Below are positions 1 to 9,970 of a DNA stretch of 64,000 bases, one piece after another; the stretch's first letter is position 1, and each line of letters begins with the position of its first letter. The stretch spans positions 372,001 through 436,000 of the forward strand of contig OX365942.1 in the NCBI GenBank assembly GCA_947243795.1. Reading direction: 5' to 3'. Both the position numbers and the translations under genes were made by a program. The DNA is from Saccharomyces uvarum. Lineage: Eukaryota; Ascomycota; Saccharomycetes; Saccharomycetales; Saccharomycetaceae. The notes under the pieces are model-generated. The model was not told the origin of the DNA, searched no databases, and worked only from the letters and a program-made list of their open reading frames with translations.

Positions 1-1173
1 CTTCGCCACGGGTGGTAGTTGAAAGAAATCTCCTGTCAAGACCAATTGGATCCCACCAAAAGGGTCGTCGTTTTTACGAACTCTCCTGGCGATTTGCTCT
101 AGTTTATCTAGTAAATTACCATCGATCATGGAAATTTCGTCAATGATCAAAACCTTTGTGTACCTCCATGCAGCCAACAAATCCTTCTGTGTTTGTATTC
201 TTTTCACCAACTGGTCAATAGTCTTGTTGCCAATGCCTATACCGGACCACTTATGCAGTGTGGAGCCCCCAATGGTCACGGCGGCCAGCCCCGTCGAGGC
301 GGTTATCGCAATCGATTCTTTGCCGTACAGAGAGCTTAATTGTCTTATGATAGTTTGCAGGATGACGGACTTACCTGTACCGGCACTACCTGTATAAAAG
401 ACGTTTGTCCTTTTTTTGATGATTAGACTTACGACCATTTCTTGCTCCTTCGTAAGCACGACGGGGGATGAAAGTGCATTTTTGTGGTTCATCGACTCCA
501 GGCTTGATGCGGACTTCCTTAGGAGCGGCTTTATTTTCTTTGGTGCTGTGAGTCTTAATCCTTGAAACTCCAGGGAAGGCTTCGACCTCTTAGCGGGCCT
601 TTCCAAATCAACAGGAACCCCGGCACTGGAATCGTCAATGTTGATCGTGCTGGTGAAGGATAGTTGTCTAGAGCCGGACTTCACGCTGGTAACCTCTCGC
701 AAGGTTTCATCTTCATCGTAATGGTATGTTCTATATTTAGTAGATGCAGAGGCAGTCTTATGCAGAGCGCTGGTCATCGACGACGATCTGCTAGGCTTCT
801 TATAGCTATTGAGTCTGGGCACATTGACCAATTTTTTGAATTCTGCTTCAGGATCGTCATCTTCAAACGCATCTTGAGACTGGGAAAATAAAGAGGACGA
901 GTTATTCCGTACTAATCTCGGCCTGGGAGGCGAGGCGACTTTAGTTTGGTTGCCTTCATCACCATTTTCTAAGTCAATCACGGTTGTTGTACTTGTTGTT
1001 GTTGTAGAGTTTTTCGAAACAGCAGGTGTCTTTTTGTTGGAGCCCGTGAAGAAGGAAGACAGTGTTTGTTGCCTATAGGCGTGGGGGCCCGGTGCAGAAT
1101 TGGCAGATGCGCTACCGTTCAAAGTTCTCTTAGACCATTGCTTCTTATTCCCCGAGGCATGCGACCTGAACAT
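1..1173 (-). CDS. RRM3: Rrm3 5'-to-3' DNA helicase (N-terminal part, runs off the window)
   Basis: This is a Pif1-family helicase that helps replication forks pass protein-DNA barriers such as tRNA genes, rDNA and telomeres in the nucleus. Only 391 codons are inside the window; the rest lies to the left. The start at 1171-1173 opens a frame beginning MFRSHASGNKKQWSKR, as I recall for Rrm3. Residues 1-250 are a low-complexity Ser/Thr-rich tail with an early QQTLSSFF motif typical of a PCNA-interacting peptide. The helicase core then begins: Walker A TGSAGTGKS near residue 262, GGSTLHKWSG near 305 and the Walker B-like LIIDEISM near 343. The frame is open to the edge. It is divergent from ERC1. 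Identification is secure; only the missing C-terminal two-fifths or so prevents judging whether the gene is whole. Confidence 0.95.
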   Translation of the reverse strand, partial: MFRSHASGNKKQWSKRTLNGSASANSAPGPHAYRQQTLSSFFTGSNKKTPAVSKNSTTTTSTTTVIDLENGDEGNQTKVASPPRPRLVRNNSSSLFSQSQDAFEDDDPEAEFKKLVNVPRLNSYKKPSRSSSMTSALHKTASASTKYRTYHYDEDETLREVTSVKSGSRQLSFTSTINIDDSSAGVPVDLERPAKRSKPSLEFQGLRLTAPKKIKPLLRKSASSLESMNHKNALSSPVVLTKEQEMVVSLIIKKRTNVFYTGSAGTGKSVILQTIIRQLSSLYGKESIAITASTGLAAVTIGGSTLHKWSGIGIGNKTIDQLVKRIQTQKDLLAAWRYTKVLIIDEISMIDGNLLDKLEQIARRVRKNDDPFGGIQLVLTGDFFQLPPVAK

Positions 1174-1556
1174 CGGTGAGCTTTTCAACGACGGATTTAG
1201 ACAGTTTTGACCTTGTGTCTTTTGCGTGCTTGCTCGAGATGGTGTTTATTTACATATTTTTTTTTTTGACATATTATTATTGGAAAATGCATATGCATTC
1301 GGGTGAGCCCTTTAGCCGGAAAAATACGAAAAAAAAAAAAAAAAAGAAGAAAAATATTAAAAAAATTTAGTGGAAGACTACGGCAAGTAAGAAGGAAAAA
1401 AAAACTTTCAGATAACGGCAAACTAGAGAAGAGCCCTGACAAAGAGAAGAGGTACGACAAGTGAAGATCGACCGGCTTAAACAGTACTTAATACAATCGT
1501 AAAGAGTCTGAGTTAGCGGCGAAGAAGAAGAAGAAGAAGAAGAAGAAGGAAGGAAA
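1174..1556. promoter_or_regulatory. Divergent RRM3/ERC1 promoter region
   Basis: This 383-base gap must carry both promoters because the two genes point away from each other. It shows T- and A-runs (about 1256-1268 and 1329-1345), a perfect 14-base palindrome AATGCATATGCATT at 1286-1299, and a GAA microsatellite next to the ERC1 start. I see no clear TATA box. Calling it a promoter is inference from gene orientation. Confidence 0.6.
1521..1547 (+). repeat. (GAA)9 microsatellite in the ERC1 5' leader
   Basis: Nine uninterrupted GAA triplets end ten bases before the ERC1 start codon, so they probably lie in the 5' untranslated leader. Such tracts vary in length between strains. Confidence 0.9.
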
Positions 1557-3407
1557 ATGTCTAAGCAATTTAGTCATACCACAAACGACAGAAGGTCATC
1601 CATCATCTACTCCACGAGTGTCGGGAAGGCAGGGCTATTCACGCCTGCCGACTACATCCCCCAGGAGTCAGATGAGAATCTGATTGAAGACGAGGAGGAC
1701 GAGGACGAGGAGGAGGCCGATGAAGAGAGACTCATCCACCGCGGAGATGGGACCCAACCGGAGAGGGAGGGCGAGTACCATTCGCTGCTGGACGCCAACA
1801 ACTCTCGGACGTTGCAACAGGAGTACGGTTCGAACGACCGCAAGCAGTTGCTGGACCAAGAACGGGACTTGCTGATAGACAACAAGCTGCTTTTGCGCGA
1901 CGGTAACATCGGAGGAGACATCGAAAGTCGCGATCATGGTCGCGGCCAAGGACCGGATGGCGCAGACAGACCCACAGAGATCGAACATGCATGGGACAAC
2001 GCCATCGAGAGCGGCCAACCAATCAACTCCACTTTCAAGCGGGAGACACAGGTGATCACGATGAACGCGTTGCCGCTCATCTTCACATTCATCCTACAAA
2101 ACTCGCTATCGCTAGCATCCATTTTCTCCGTGTCCCACCTGGGCACCAAGGAGCTGGGCGGTGTGACGTTGGGGTCCATGACTGCAAACATAACAGGCCT
2201 GGCCGCGATCCAGGGTCTGTGCACGTGTCTGGACACACTGTGCGCGCAGGCGTACGGTGCCAAGAACTACCACCTGGTGGGTGTGCTGGTGCAGAGATGT
2301 GCCGTGATCACCATCCTGGCGTTCTTGCCCATGATGTACGTGTGGTTTGTCTGGTCCGAGAGGATCCTGGCGCTGATGATTCCCGAGAGAGAGCTGTGCA
2401 CACTGGCAGCCAAATACCTGCGCGTGACCGCGTTCGGCGTACCCGGTTTCATCCTGTTCGAGTGTGGTAAGAGGTTTCTGCAATGCCAGGGCATCTTCCA
2501 TGCGTCCACGATCGTGCTGTTCGTGTGCGCGCCCTTGAACGCGGTGATGAACTACTTGCTGGTGTGGAACGACAAGATCGGTATCGGCTACCTGGGCGCG
2601 CCACTGTCCGTGGTCATCAACTACTGGCTGATGACGCTCGGGCTGCTAATCTACGCAATCACCACCAAACACAAGGAGAGACCGCTCAAGTGCTGGAACG
2701 GTATCATCCCTCGGGACCAAGCATTCAAGAACTGGCGCAAGATGATCAACCTGGCCATCCCCGGTGTGGTGATGGTGGAGGCAGAGTTCCTCGGCTTCGA
2801 AGTGCTCACCATTTTCGCCTCCCACTTGGGCACGGACGCGTTGGGTGCCCAGTCGATCGTGGCCACAGTCGCGTCGCTGGCCTACCAAGTGCCCTTCTCC
2901 ATCTCTGTGTCCACAAGCACCCGAGTGGCCAACTTTATTGGTGCTTCGCTCTACGACAGCTGCATGATCACGTGCCGCGTGTCATTGCTACTATCCTTTG
3001 TGTGCTCGTCGCTAAACATGTTCGTGATCTGCCGGTACAAGCAGCAAATCGCGGAGATGTTCTCCACGGAGAACGGCGTCGTGCAGATGGTCGTGGAGAC
3101 CCTACCGCTGCTGGCCTTCATGCAGCTGTTCGACGCGTTCAACGCGTCGACGGCCGGCTGCTTGCGTGGTCAGGGCAGACAGAAGATCGGCGGCTACATC
3201 AACCTGGTGGCCTTCTACTGCCTTGGTGTGCCCATGGCGTACGTGCTAGCGTTCGCCTACCACCTGGGCGTTGGTGGCCTGTGGCTGGGAATCACTAGTG
3301 CTCTGGTGATGATGAGCGTGTGCCAGGGCTACGCGGTGTTCCATGGTGACAAGCGCCGGATCCTTGCTGCGGCTCGCAAGCGCAACGCCGAGACCCACAC
3401 ATCGTGA
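1557..3407 (+). CDS. ERC1: Erc1 MATE-family multidrug/ethionine-resistance transporter
   Basis: This is a membrane antiporter of the MATE family; in S. cerevisiae it confers ethionine resistance and promotes S-adenosylmethionine accumulation, probably at the vacuole. The 616-residue frame has a soluble acidic N-terminus (residues 1-160, with Asp/Glu runs near 43-58) followed by about 12 hydrophobic segments starting near residue 165, including the family-typical [14 protein letters not shown] and CAQAYGAKN stretches near 196 and 226. The ATG is the first in frame and follows the GAA tract. By memory the S. cerevisiae protein is about 581 residues, so the extra length is mostly in the N-terminal tail. 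Codon use is strikingly G/C-ending, shared with YHR033W, and this generates long false frames on both strands. Confidence 0.93.
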   Translation: MSKQFSHTTNDRRSSIIYSTSVGKAGLFTPADYIPQESDENLIEDEEDEDEEEADEERLIHRGDGTQPEREGEYHSLLDANNSRTLQQEYGSNDRKQLLDQERDLLIDNKLLLRDGNIGGDIESRDHGRGQGPDGADRPTEIEHAWDNAIESGQPINSTFKRETQVITMNALPLIFTFILQNSLSLASIFSVSHLGTKELGGVTLGSMTANITGLAAIQGLCTCLDTLCAQAYGAKNYHLVGVLVQRCAVITILAFLPMMYVWFVWSERILALMIPERELCTLAAKYLRVTAFGVPGFILFECGKRFLQCQGIFHASTIVLFVCAPLNAVMNYLLVWNDKIGIGYLGAPLSVVINYWLMTLGLLIYAITTKHKERPLKCWNGIIPRDQAFKNWRKMINLAIPGVVMVEAEFLGFEVLTIFASHLGTDALGAQSIVATVASLAYQVPFSISVSTSTRVANFIGASLYDSCMITCRVSLLLSFVCSSLNMFVICRYKQQIAEMFSTENGVVQMVVETLPLLAFMQLFDAFNASTAGCLRGQGRQKIGGYINLVAFYCLGVPMAYVLAFAYHLGVGGLWLGITSALVMMSVCQGYAVFHGDKRRILAAARKRNAETHTS

Positions 3408-3765
3408 GCTCGGCACGCGCGAATGACGTATAGGGGAGATGCGGGGGTGTGGGGGGGGGAGAGGGCGAGCCCCAGTCTGGCCATTGGTGACAGAAATTTA
3501 AGGGTTCGCCCATTGCTACTTAGCTGCCGGCAAACACCACACGTGCGCATACGGCACCGAATGGGCATGCATTGCATTGAGAAAAAAATTCTCCTTTCCT
3601 GTACTCGTATATACTATACACACACACGCGCGCACACACATTTATATATAAACACATATACATATTCGTGCGTAATATTGTGTGTGTTGTGCATTGTCCA
3701 TATGAATATATTTATATCTAATTCTATTTGTATTTCCATCCCGTCAAAACAGCACCGGAGAAGCA
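3408..3765. promoter_or_regulatory. ERC1-YHR033W intergenic region with G-run and alternating CA/CG tracts
   Basis: The region serves as ERC1 terminator and YHR033W promoter. Four G-runs on the plus strand (3433-3436, 3443-3447, 3451-3459, 3463-3465) could fold as a G-quadruplex. A strictly alternating pyrimidine-purine tract at 3615-3641 with a CGCGCG core is a classic Z-DNA-prone sequence. TA-rich sequence follows up to the start codon. No specific activator site is recognised. Confidence 0.55.
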
Positions 3766-5037
3766 ATGACTAAAGCGTACACCATCGTTCTCAAGCTGGG
3801 CAGCTCGTCGCTCGTGGACGAGAGCACGAAGGAGCCCAAGCTGTCCACCATGACGTTGATTGTCGAGACGGTGACGAACCTCAAACGCATGGGCCACAAA
3901 GTGATCATCGTGTCCAGTGGCGGCATCGCGGTCGGTCTGGACGCGCTCAACATCCCGCACAAGCCCAAGCAGCTTTCCCAGGTGCAGGCGATCGCCGCCG
4001 TCGGCCAGGGCCGTCTCATCGCGCGCTGGAACATGCTGTTTTCGCAGTACGGCGAAGAGACCGCGCAGATCCTGCTCACGCGCAACGACATCCTGCGCTG
4101 GAACCAGTACAACAACGCGCGCAACACCATCAACGAGCTGCTGGCTATGGGCGTCATCCCCATTGTCAACGAGAACGACACGCTGTCCATCAGCGAGATC
4201 GAGTTCGGCGACAATGACACGCTCTCGGCCATCACCGCCGCCCTCGTGGGCGCGGACTTTTTGTTTCTGCTCACGGACGTGGACTGCTTGTACACGGACA
4301 ACCCGCGCACTAACCCGCACGCACGGCCCATAGTGCTCGTACCGGAGTTGTCCGAGGGCCTGCCGGGCGTCAATACCTCCTCGGGCTCCGGCTCCGAGGT
4401 CGGCACAGGCGGCATGCGCACCAAGCTCATAGCCGCCGACCTCGCCTCCAACGCCGGCATCGAGACCATTGTGATGAACAGCGACCGCCCAGAGTACGTC
4501 CTGACCATCGTCGACTACATCCAGCATCACTTCCGTCCGTCCCGCGCTGCGGGCAACGGCTCGCAGCAGCGGTTCCGCGAGCTGCAGGACGCTGAACTTG
4601 CAGCCCTGCGTCGCCACGGCGTTCCCCTGCACACCAAGTTTCTGGCTAACGACACTAAGCATAAACTCAAGAATAGGGAGTTCTGGATCCTGCACGGGCT
4701 CACCACCAAGGGCGCCATAGTCATCGACGAGAACAGCTACGACCGGCTGTTGTGCAAGGACAAGACCAGCTTGGCCCCGGCCGCTGTCATCGCCGTGCGC
4801 GACAACTTCCACGAGCTTGAGTGCGTCAACCTCGAGATCGGCAGACGACTGTCTAACGGCGACCTGGACGCCTCGCACCCGGTTCAGTCTGTCGGCAGGG
4901 TCCGCTCCAACTACACGAGCCTGGAGCTCGCCAAGATCAAGGGCCTGCCCGGCGAGAAGATCCACGACGTCCTGGGCTACAGCGTCAGCGAGTTCGTCGC
5001 CCACAGGGAAAACATTGCCTTCCCGCCGCAGTTTTGA
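3766..5037 (+). CDS. YHR033W: Glutamate 5-kinase paralogue of Pro1
   Basis: The 423-residue protein has the architecture of gamma-glutamyl kinase, the first enzyme of proline synthesis: an amino-acid-kinase fold (residues about 5-260, with [10 protein letters not shown] near 46 and NENDTLS near 136) and a C-terminal PUA domain (about 290-380). Length is close to that of Pro1. In S. cerevisiae YHR033W is a Pro1 paralogue of uncertain role that does not replace Pro1, from memory. The kinase motifs look preserved here, so a catalytic function cannot be excluded from the sequence. The gene is very GC-rich and codon-biased, which opens an almost full-length antisense frame. It faces PIH1 tail to tail. 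Confidence 0.9.
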   Translation: MTKAYTIVLKLGSSSLVDESTKEPKLSTMTLIVETVTNLKRMGHKVIIVSSGGIAVGLDALNIPHKPKQLSQVQAIAAVGQGRLIARWNMLFSQYGEETAQILLTRNDILRWNQYNNARNTINELLAMGVIPIVNENDTLSISEIEFGDNDTLSAITAALVGADFLFLLTDVDCLYTDNPRTNPHARPIVLVPELSEGLPGVNTSSGSGSEVGTGGMRTKLIAADLASNAGIETIVMNSDRPEYVLTIVDYIQHHFRPSRAAGNGSQQRFRELQDAELAALRRHGVPLHTKFLANDTKHKLKNREFWILHGLTTKGAIVIDENSYDRLLCKDKTSLAPAAVIAVRDNFHELECVNLEIGRRLSNGDLDASHPVQSVGRVRSNYTSLELAKIKGLPGEKIHDVLGYSVSEFVAHRENIAFPPQF

Positions 5038-5085
5038 AGACTCCGGAATGAAAATCATACTTGCGTTATACATGTATATATCTCG

Positions 5086-5086
<1 letters not shown>

Positions 5087-5117
<31 letters not shown>
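5087..5117 (+). repeat. Uninterrupted poly(T), 31 bases
   Basis: A run of 31 T lies between the convergent ends of YHR033W and PIH1. It is long for a yeast homopolymer and probably excludes nucleosomes. It may aid transcript-end formation of the two genes; that is inference. Confidence 0.9.
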
Positions 5118-5121
<4 letters not shown>

Positions 5122-5177
5122 AGTATTATTATGTATCCGTTTTCTACAAGAATAAAAAAGAACACACACGCCATGGC

Positions 5178-6185
5178 TCAAACGTATATGTACAGTCTGC
5201 GCTCTTTGGACACGTGGAAAATCTTGATGTCTGCCGCGTTCCCGACCACGCCGTGCGGCAACGGTATGCTCAGCTTGTCGTTGACGTACAGCTCGTTCTC
5301 CGCCGGCTTGTACAGCGGAGCAAACTGGCCCGGCAGCGAGTTTCCGGCTTTGTTCTCGACGAGAATCCGCAGCTTGTACTCCCCACTGTCGTACCTCTTC
5401 ATCTTCACCTCGTACTCCGGCTCGTCCTGTTGCTGCACTGCCGCAGCCTTCTTGCTCCTCCGCTGGGCGATCTCGATCGCGTCGATCTCCTCTATGCGGC
5501 CTCCCGAGGTCCTTGCCACTGGGAACAGCGGCGGTAGCGTCCCGTCGTCGTTGTCGTCGTTGTCGACCCTAGTGTTGCCGCGCAGGACGCTCATCGGGTT
5601 GCTGGCCTCTTCCTCGATGATCCTGTGCATCTCCGTCTTGTAATCGTTCTGCAGCTCGTCGTTCAGTATCTCCAGCGCAGGGATCTCCACGCCCTTCTGT
5701 CTCATCTTGGGGAACGCTATGTGGTCCCTGCAAAGCATCACGGAGTCGCGGATCTCGCACGACTCCAGGCACCACTCCACCAGGATCTCCCGCAGCTGGA
5801 CGTCCTCACGTATCCAGCGCGAGCAGTCGCTGTTTATGCAGCAGTCCCACACATAGCACTCTTGTCCCTTCTTGTCGCGGTCCGTCCGGTAGCACGATGT
5901 GATGATGGGGATCTCCCACTCGTTCTGGATTATGAGCGGGAACACTATCCTCGCATCGAACTCCGTCTCCGGTTTGGGCACCAGCCCGGAATGGCACACG
6001 TTGATGAACACCTTCTTGCCGTTCTGCAACTCTTCCGGGCCATTGCTGGATACCAGTTTTGTCTTGATGACAAAATCTGCGATGGGCTCGATCTTGGACA
6101 CTGATCCGCCCGCAGCGTCTATCGTCACGTATTTGCCGTCAATGCTGTGGCGTTGCTTGATCGGTCTCAGCAAGAAATCGGCCAT
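5178..6185 (-). CDS. PIH1: Pih1, R2TP chaperone-complex subunit
   Basis: Pih1 bridges Hsp90/Tah1 to the Rvb1/Rvb2 ATPases in the R2TP complex, which assembles box C/D snoRNPs and other complexes. The start at 6185 (MADFLLRPIKQRH) gives 335 residues, near the 344 I recall for S. cerevisiae; the reading frame also stays open upstream but lacks conserved sequence there. The PIH1 N-domain spans about residues 20-180 with conserved VFINVCHS, IQNEWEIPIITSCYR and YVWDCCINS stretches; the C-terminal CS-like domain holds YEVKMKRYDSGEYKLRI. It is divergent from NEL1 over only 180 bases. The snoRNP factor BCD1 lies 10 kb away. Confidence 0.94.
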   Translation of the reverse strand: MADFLLRPIKQRHSIDGKYVTIDAAGGSVSKIEPIADFVIKTKLVSSNGPEELQNGKKVFINVCHSGLVPKPETEFDARIVFPLIIQNEWEIPIITSCYRTDRDKKGQECYVWDCCINSDCSRWIREDVQLREILVEWCLESCEIRDSVMLCRDHIAFPKMRQKGVEIPALEILNDELQNDYKTEMHRIIEEEASNPMSVLRGNTRVDNDDNDDGTLPPLFPVARTSGGRIEEIDAIEIAQRRSKKAAAVQQQDEPEYEVKMKRYDSGEYKLRILVENKAGNSLPGQFAPLYKPAENELYVNDKLSIPLPHGVVGNAADIKIFHVSKERRLYIYV

Positions 6186-6365
6186 TGCTTGCACTTTGCC
6201 CTGCCAACTCCCAGTATTCGTTCCTCTTTCTCTCTCGTTGTAAGAAACCAAGCTTTTATTTTTCTTCAATCGCTATTGTTTTGGAATCGCTGCGAAAAAA
6301 AAAGAAAAAGTGCCCATCACATATACATGTACAATCGCTCCGGCCCAGCAACAAGGGTAGCGTCC

Positions 6366-8258
6366 ATGAGCTCTCCAATCGATTTGCTTTATGAACCCTT
6401 CTCTCACCACGATTTAACCCAGCCTTTCGACCTAAATCTAAAGTGCGCTGGATGCGGTGCCTTTTATTCGATGGATTGCCCACTGCCGGAGCAGAACCTC
6501 TGGTCATGTCTATTCTGCAGCCGCCCCAACCCAACGGGTAGGCCACCGTTGTTGTCGTCTGATGCCTACACTTTGACTTCTGTGAGAAAAGGTACGTTTG
6601 AAAGAAGAACCGTTCTAGTTATAGACGCCGTTTGCGGCCCCCATGAGCTGGACCATTTGATTGCCACGCTGTGCGACGCCGCCAATTCCAAGCACAGCGA
6701 GCTGACATCGCTCATCACTATCCAGGGCTCAGGCCATGTCACCGTGCACAACATTGCGGATCAGAAACGTGACGCAGTTTTTTCAATTGATGACTTCATG
6801 ACCCACTATAATCTCGATAAATTGAATGTCAGTTATTTCGAAAAAAAATTAAGAGCAACTCACCAAACATCGTACTGGTTTGCTTGGGACTCTTTGAAAA
6901 AGCAATTGCAGGAAATTCCCAAGACTGCAAGGGAGGGAAGGAGTAAATCCAAAAGGGACAAACGCTGTACCGGATTAGCATTATTCATTGCCTCCATATT
7001 GGCGTCTCAATGCGCTTCGTCAACTTGTTGCCATATAGTGTCATTTCTTAATGGTCCATGTACCAAAGGCGCTGGGAAGGTCGTATCAAGGGACGGTAGG
7101 GAACATATGAGACAAAACCATCATTTTGATTCTGAAAATCCGAATTTGAAATTGTCCAGAAGTTCGTGGAAGTTTTATAAAAAGTTAAAGGAATTTAAAC
7201 AGGAAAAATTAAACCATGAATTTTTCATAAGCTCGTTGGATCAAATTGGTTTACTGGAAATGGGTCCATTGATAAAGTCATCAATGGCAGTTTCTCAGTT
7301 TGATTCCTTCAACGACGAAAGATTTGGTCAATGTTTCCAGAAATACTTGCGTTTGCGAAATGAAAATGCCATTTACAACTGTAAGATGAAAATAATAACC
7401 ACCAGGAACACTTCTCTTGCGTATGAGATTCCTGATTATATTTTGAACCCGAAAAACCTTTCTCTACCGGTAGAAATCCCACTGGAGTACCTGAATGGCA
7501 ACCGTTCTACAAAAAATCCTGTACAGTTCCAAACTACGTTTGTGAACAACGAGCAAACATACACAAAAATCGAAACATTTCTGCTACCAGTGCAACCAAA
7601 GACCGATTCGTGTCAAATACAAAAAATAATTGCGCTATCAATGAAAAAAATGGCTTCTGAAATCACCTGTAATTTCGATTACTCATCGAAACATGCCAAG
7701 GAGCTGACCAAGCAATTAGCTTTACTGTCAAGGCAAGTCCAGGGAATTGACAAGGACAAAATTATAGAATGGTGCTATTATTTATACAAATCGCCAATAT
7801 TATCGAGCAGGAACACTTCACCAGATGAAAGGTACCTCTTCCTTCATCAAGTGCTCAACTCTAGTCGAAGCGCCTGTCTTTCACTGTGTAAACCATTAAT
7901 CTGGGGTTATAATGACGTCAACCACGACTGGGTCGTTTTGGATATTCCACTGGCAAGAACCCGGATACTTCAAGACGGCAACGCGACTTTGTGTATTGAC
8001 GGCGGGTCGTACATTGTCCTAAGAGCTGGGAAGCTTTTTCAAAAGGAAGGTCAGGAGTTCTGTTCCAGGCTTTTAAATGATTTACATAGATTTACCCAAC
8101 CATTATATGTCGAGACTGAAATTGGTGGTAGTCAGGATCGTTTCTTGAAAAGTAAAATTGTTCCTTTTGATGCCAGCGACAAGAAAATTCTCAGTACAGA
8201 AGATATGACATTCAGAGATTTCTTCAACTTATACGCCAGCTCAACTGAAAACAAATAG
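6366..8258 (+). CDS. NEL1: Nel1, Sec23-like Sar1 GTPase activator
   Basis: This is a cytosolic paralogue of the COPII coat protein Sec23 that stimulates Sar1 GTPase activity. The ATG at 6366 gives 630 residues, the length I recall for YHR035W; upstream in-frame sequence is not conserved. A Sec23 zinc finger is visible at residues about 33-60 (CAGC, then CLFC), followed by the trunk (TVLVIDAVCG near 88), beta and helical regions and a gelsolin-like C-terminus. Base composition changes inside the gene: the first 400 bases are GC-richer like the preceding block, the rest is AT-rich. Residues are less conserved than true Sec23, fitting a diverged paralogue. Confidence 0.92.
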   Translation: MSSPIDLLYEPFSHHDLTQPFDLNLKCAGCGAFYSMDCPLPEQNLWSCLFCSRPNPTGRPPLLSSDAYTLTSVRKGTFERRTVLVIDAVCGPHELDHLIATLCDAANSKHSELTSLITIQGSGHVTVHNIADQKRDAVFSIDDFMTHYNLDKLNVSYFEKKLRATHQTSYWFAWDSLKKQLQEIPKTAREGRSKSKRDKRCTGLALFIASILASQCASSTCCHIVSFLNGPCTKGAGKVVSRDGREHMRQNHHFDSENPNLKLSRSSWKFYKKLKEFKQEKLNHEFFISSLDQIGLLEMGPLIKSSMAVSQFDSFNDERFGQCFQKYLRLRNENAIYNCKMKIITTRNTSLAYEIPDYILNPKNLSLPVEIPLEYLNGNRSTKNPVQFQTTFVNNEQTYTKIETFLLPVQPKTDSCQIQKIIALSMKKMASEITCNFDYSSKHAKELTKQLALLSRQVQGIDKDKIIEWCYYLYKSPILSSRNTSPDERYLFLHQVLNSSRSACLSLCKPLIWGYNDVNHDWVVLDIPLARTRILQDGNATLCIDGGSYIVLRAGKLFQKEGQEFCSRLLNDLHRFTQPLYVETEIGGSQDRFLKSKIVPFDASDKKILSTEDMTFRDFFNLYASSTENK

Positions 8259-8519
8259 ATACACGTTAATAGTAGAAATTAAATAATTCTTGTTAAACTT
8301 CGCGACGCTTGATTGGCAAAAACCAAATTTAAAGAGAAAAAAATATTAGACAAAATGGCCGGAAATCCACGAAGACAATTGGAAATACAAAAGTAAAACC
8401 AACCTCGATTTCATTCAAGAGATAGCATATACGCATCAGATAGTCGCTCATTTATGGCAATACTTGTTTATTGAGTAGTTGTATTATAGCATTATATAGG
8501 GTTTTCCGAAGAGTATCAT

Positions 8520-9920
8520 ATGGACAGTTTTGGGAGTTTAAGTATAGGAGACAATTTTACTAGCGGGATGGAGCACGGTGATGAGGAGCTGGTGGGCCTT
8601 TCTAATCTAAGCATATCGAAAAATGGACCAACATTATCTCCACAACTCATCAACCGGTTCATGCCCCATTTCCCTTCAAGTCCATCGCCTCTACGAAATG
8701 CATTAGATTTTAGCGTTAATAAATGCGATGAGGAAGAGAGTGACCTAATGGAGATAGACGAACTCGACGGTACGAGTTTCGAAGAGGATTACAACAAGGA
8801 GCCCGTTGAAGCAATTATCGAAGTAGATCAGAGGTCCATAGTGGAAGAAATCGAAGCCACGCCTGAAGATAAACAAAAGCAAGAAAACAATGAAAGTCAG
8901 AACAAACACCAACAAGGGGACAGAAGCATTGTTTCACCACACCATGCAACCGTCATAAAGGCACTATTGTCGCCGACTGATTTAGGTGTAGCTGCGGCTA
9001 CTAAAGTAGAAAGTATTATACCATTGCCACAGGCTAAACTAGGCAGCAATCAAGTTTCAAAGAGCAACCTAGAAATTGGTAATGAAAACGAAAGTGAACA
9101 GGATGATGAAGTCGAAGATGAACTCAACCTACAAACAGGTAATGACAAATCAGGAACATTCACAAATGCGTTCGATTCCGAGATCATCAAAAGGGAATTG
9201 AAATCAAGATCAAAATATCAACCGATTCAAGTTTCATTCAATACACACAATTACTTTTATTCGGATAAAGAAGGCATGAAAACATATTCTCTCACAAAAC
9301 CAAATGACAATGGAATAGATGACTTTTATGACCGGAACGAAGCTTTCAAATTGCCCAAGCCGTGGTCGCCCAATTCGCATCCGACATCAAGAGCATCATA
9401 CGCCTTAATGTCATATTTACAATTATTTCTCAATGCGATTACTACAATTGTAATCCTCAGTTTTATACTATCATTCATCTTAACACTACAGAAGGACTTG
9501 AAATCCACATGGGAACAAAGAAAACACGAGCTGCAATACGAATCCGAGAGTTGTCAAGAACAATACATCACAAACCGTTGTAATCAAACGCCGGGTTTAC
9601 CGGCTTTGGACCAACAGTGTGCAGAATGGAAACAGTGCATGAACAGAAACAACGACATCTTTTTCCGGGCAAGAACGACGCTGAGCGCACAGCTATTTGG
9701 AGATATCATCAATTCGTTCATAGATCCATTAAACTGGAAAACACTATTTGTCATATTTTGCGGCATCATAACCTGGTGTTTCAGTTCAAACTTTTTACTG
9801 GGATTCGTGCGAGCCAAGAGCTACTACGGCGATGGCATCAAAAGCTATCCCGTGTCACCTCCACTGACATCATCGTCTGAGGCATCTTCCAAAGAGGGCT
9901 CACGCTTACTCAAGCAGTAA
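8520..9920 (+). CDS. BRL1: Brl1, nuclear-envelope/nuclear-pore assembly protein
   Basis: Brl1 is an essential membrane protein of the nuclear envelope and ER that works with Brr6 and Apq12 in nuclear-pore assembly and membrane fluidity control. The 466-residue frame (about 471 in S. cerevisiae) has a long polar acidic N-terminus, a transmembrane helix near residues 300-322, a lumenal segment with four clustered cysteines (CQEQYITNRC and CAEWKQC, about residues 341-371) and a second helix near 400-425. This two-helix, four-cysteine arrangement is the Brl1/Brr6 signature. The start is the first in-frame ATG, followed by MDSFGSLSIGDNF. Confidence 0.94.
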   Translation: MDSFGSLSIGDNFTSGMEHGDEELVGLSNLSISKNGPTLSPQLINRFMPHFPSSPSPLRNALDFSVNKCDEEESDLMEIDELDGTSFEEDYNKEPVEAIIEVDQRSIVEEIEATPEDKQKQENNESQNKHQQGDRSIVSPHHATVIKALLSPTDLGVAAATKVESIIPLPQAKLGSNQVSKSNLEIGNENESEQDDEVEDELNLQTGNDKSGTFTNAFDSEIIKRELKSRSKYQPIQVSFNTHNYFYSDKEGMKTYSLTKPNDNGIDDFYDRNEAFKLPKPWSPNSHPTSRASYALMSYLQLFLNAITTIVILSFILSFILTLQKDLKSTWEQRKHELQYESESCQEQYITNRCNQTPGLPALDQQCAEWKQCMNRNNDIFFRARTTLSAQLFGDIINSFIDPLNWKTLFVIFCGIITWCFSSNFLLGFVRAKSYYGDGIKSYPVSPPLTSSSEASSKEGSRLLKQ

Positions 9921-9970
9921 ATCGTGTTATCTCGAACGGAAATCGTGCTTATCTATGCAATCGGAGAGTC

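Noticed and set aside
2483-3298. 271-codon plus-strand frame inside ERC1 in another frame
   Set aside because: It overlaps the MATE transporter completely, has Arg/Gly/Pro/His-rich composition typical of a shifted GC-rich frame, and no conserved motif.
3724-5073. 449-codon minus-strand open frame covering YHR033W
   Set aside because: It is an antisense shadow produced by G/C-ending codons; the plus-strand frame encodes a recognisable glutamate kinase with motifs in order.
5178-6269. Longer PIH1 start giving 363 residues
   Set aside because: The added 28 residues are not conserved and the protein starting MADFLLRPIKQRH aligns with the known N-terminus.
6147-8258. Longer NEL1 start giving 703 residues
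   Set aside because: The extension overlaps PIH1 and the promoter; the start at 6366 gives the expected 630 residues.
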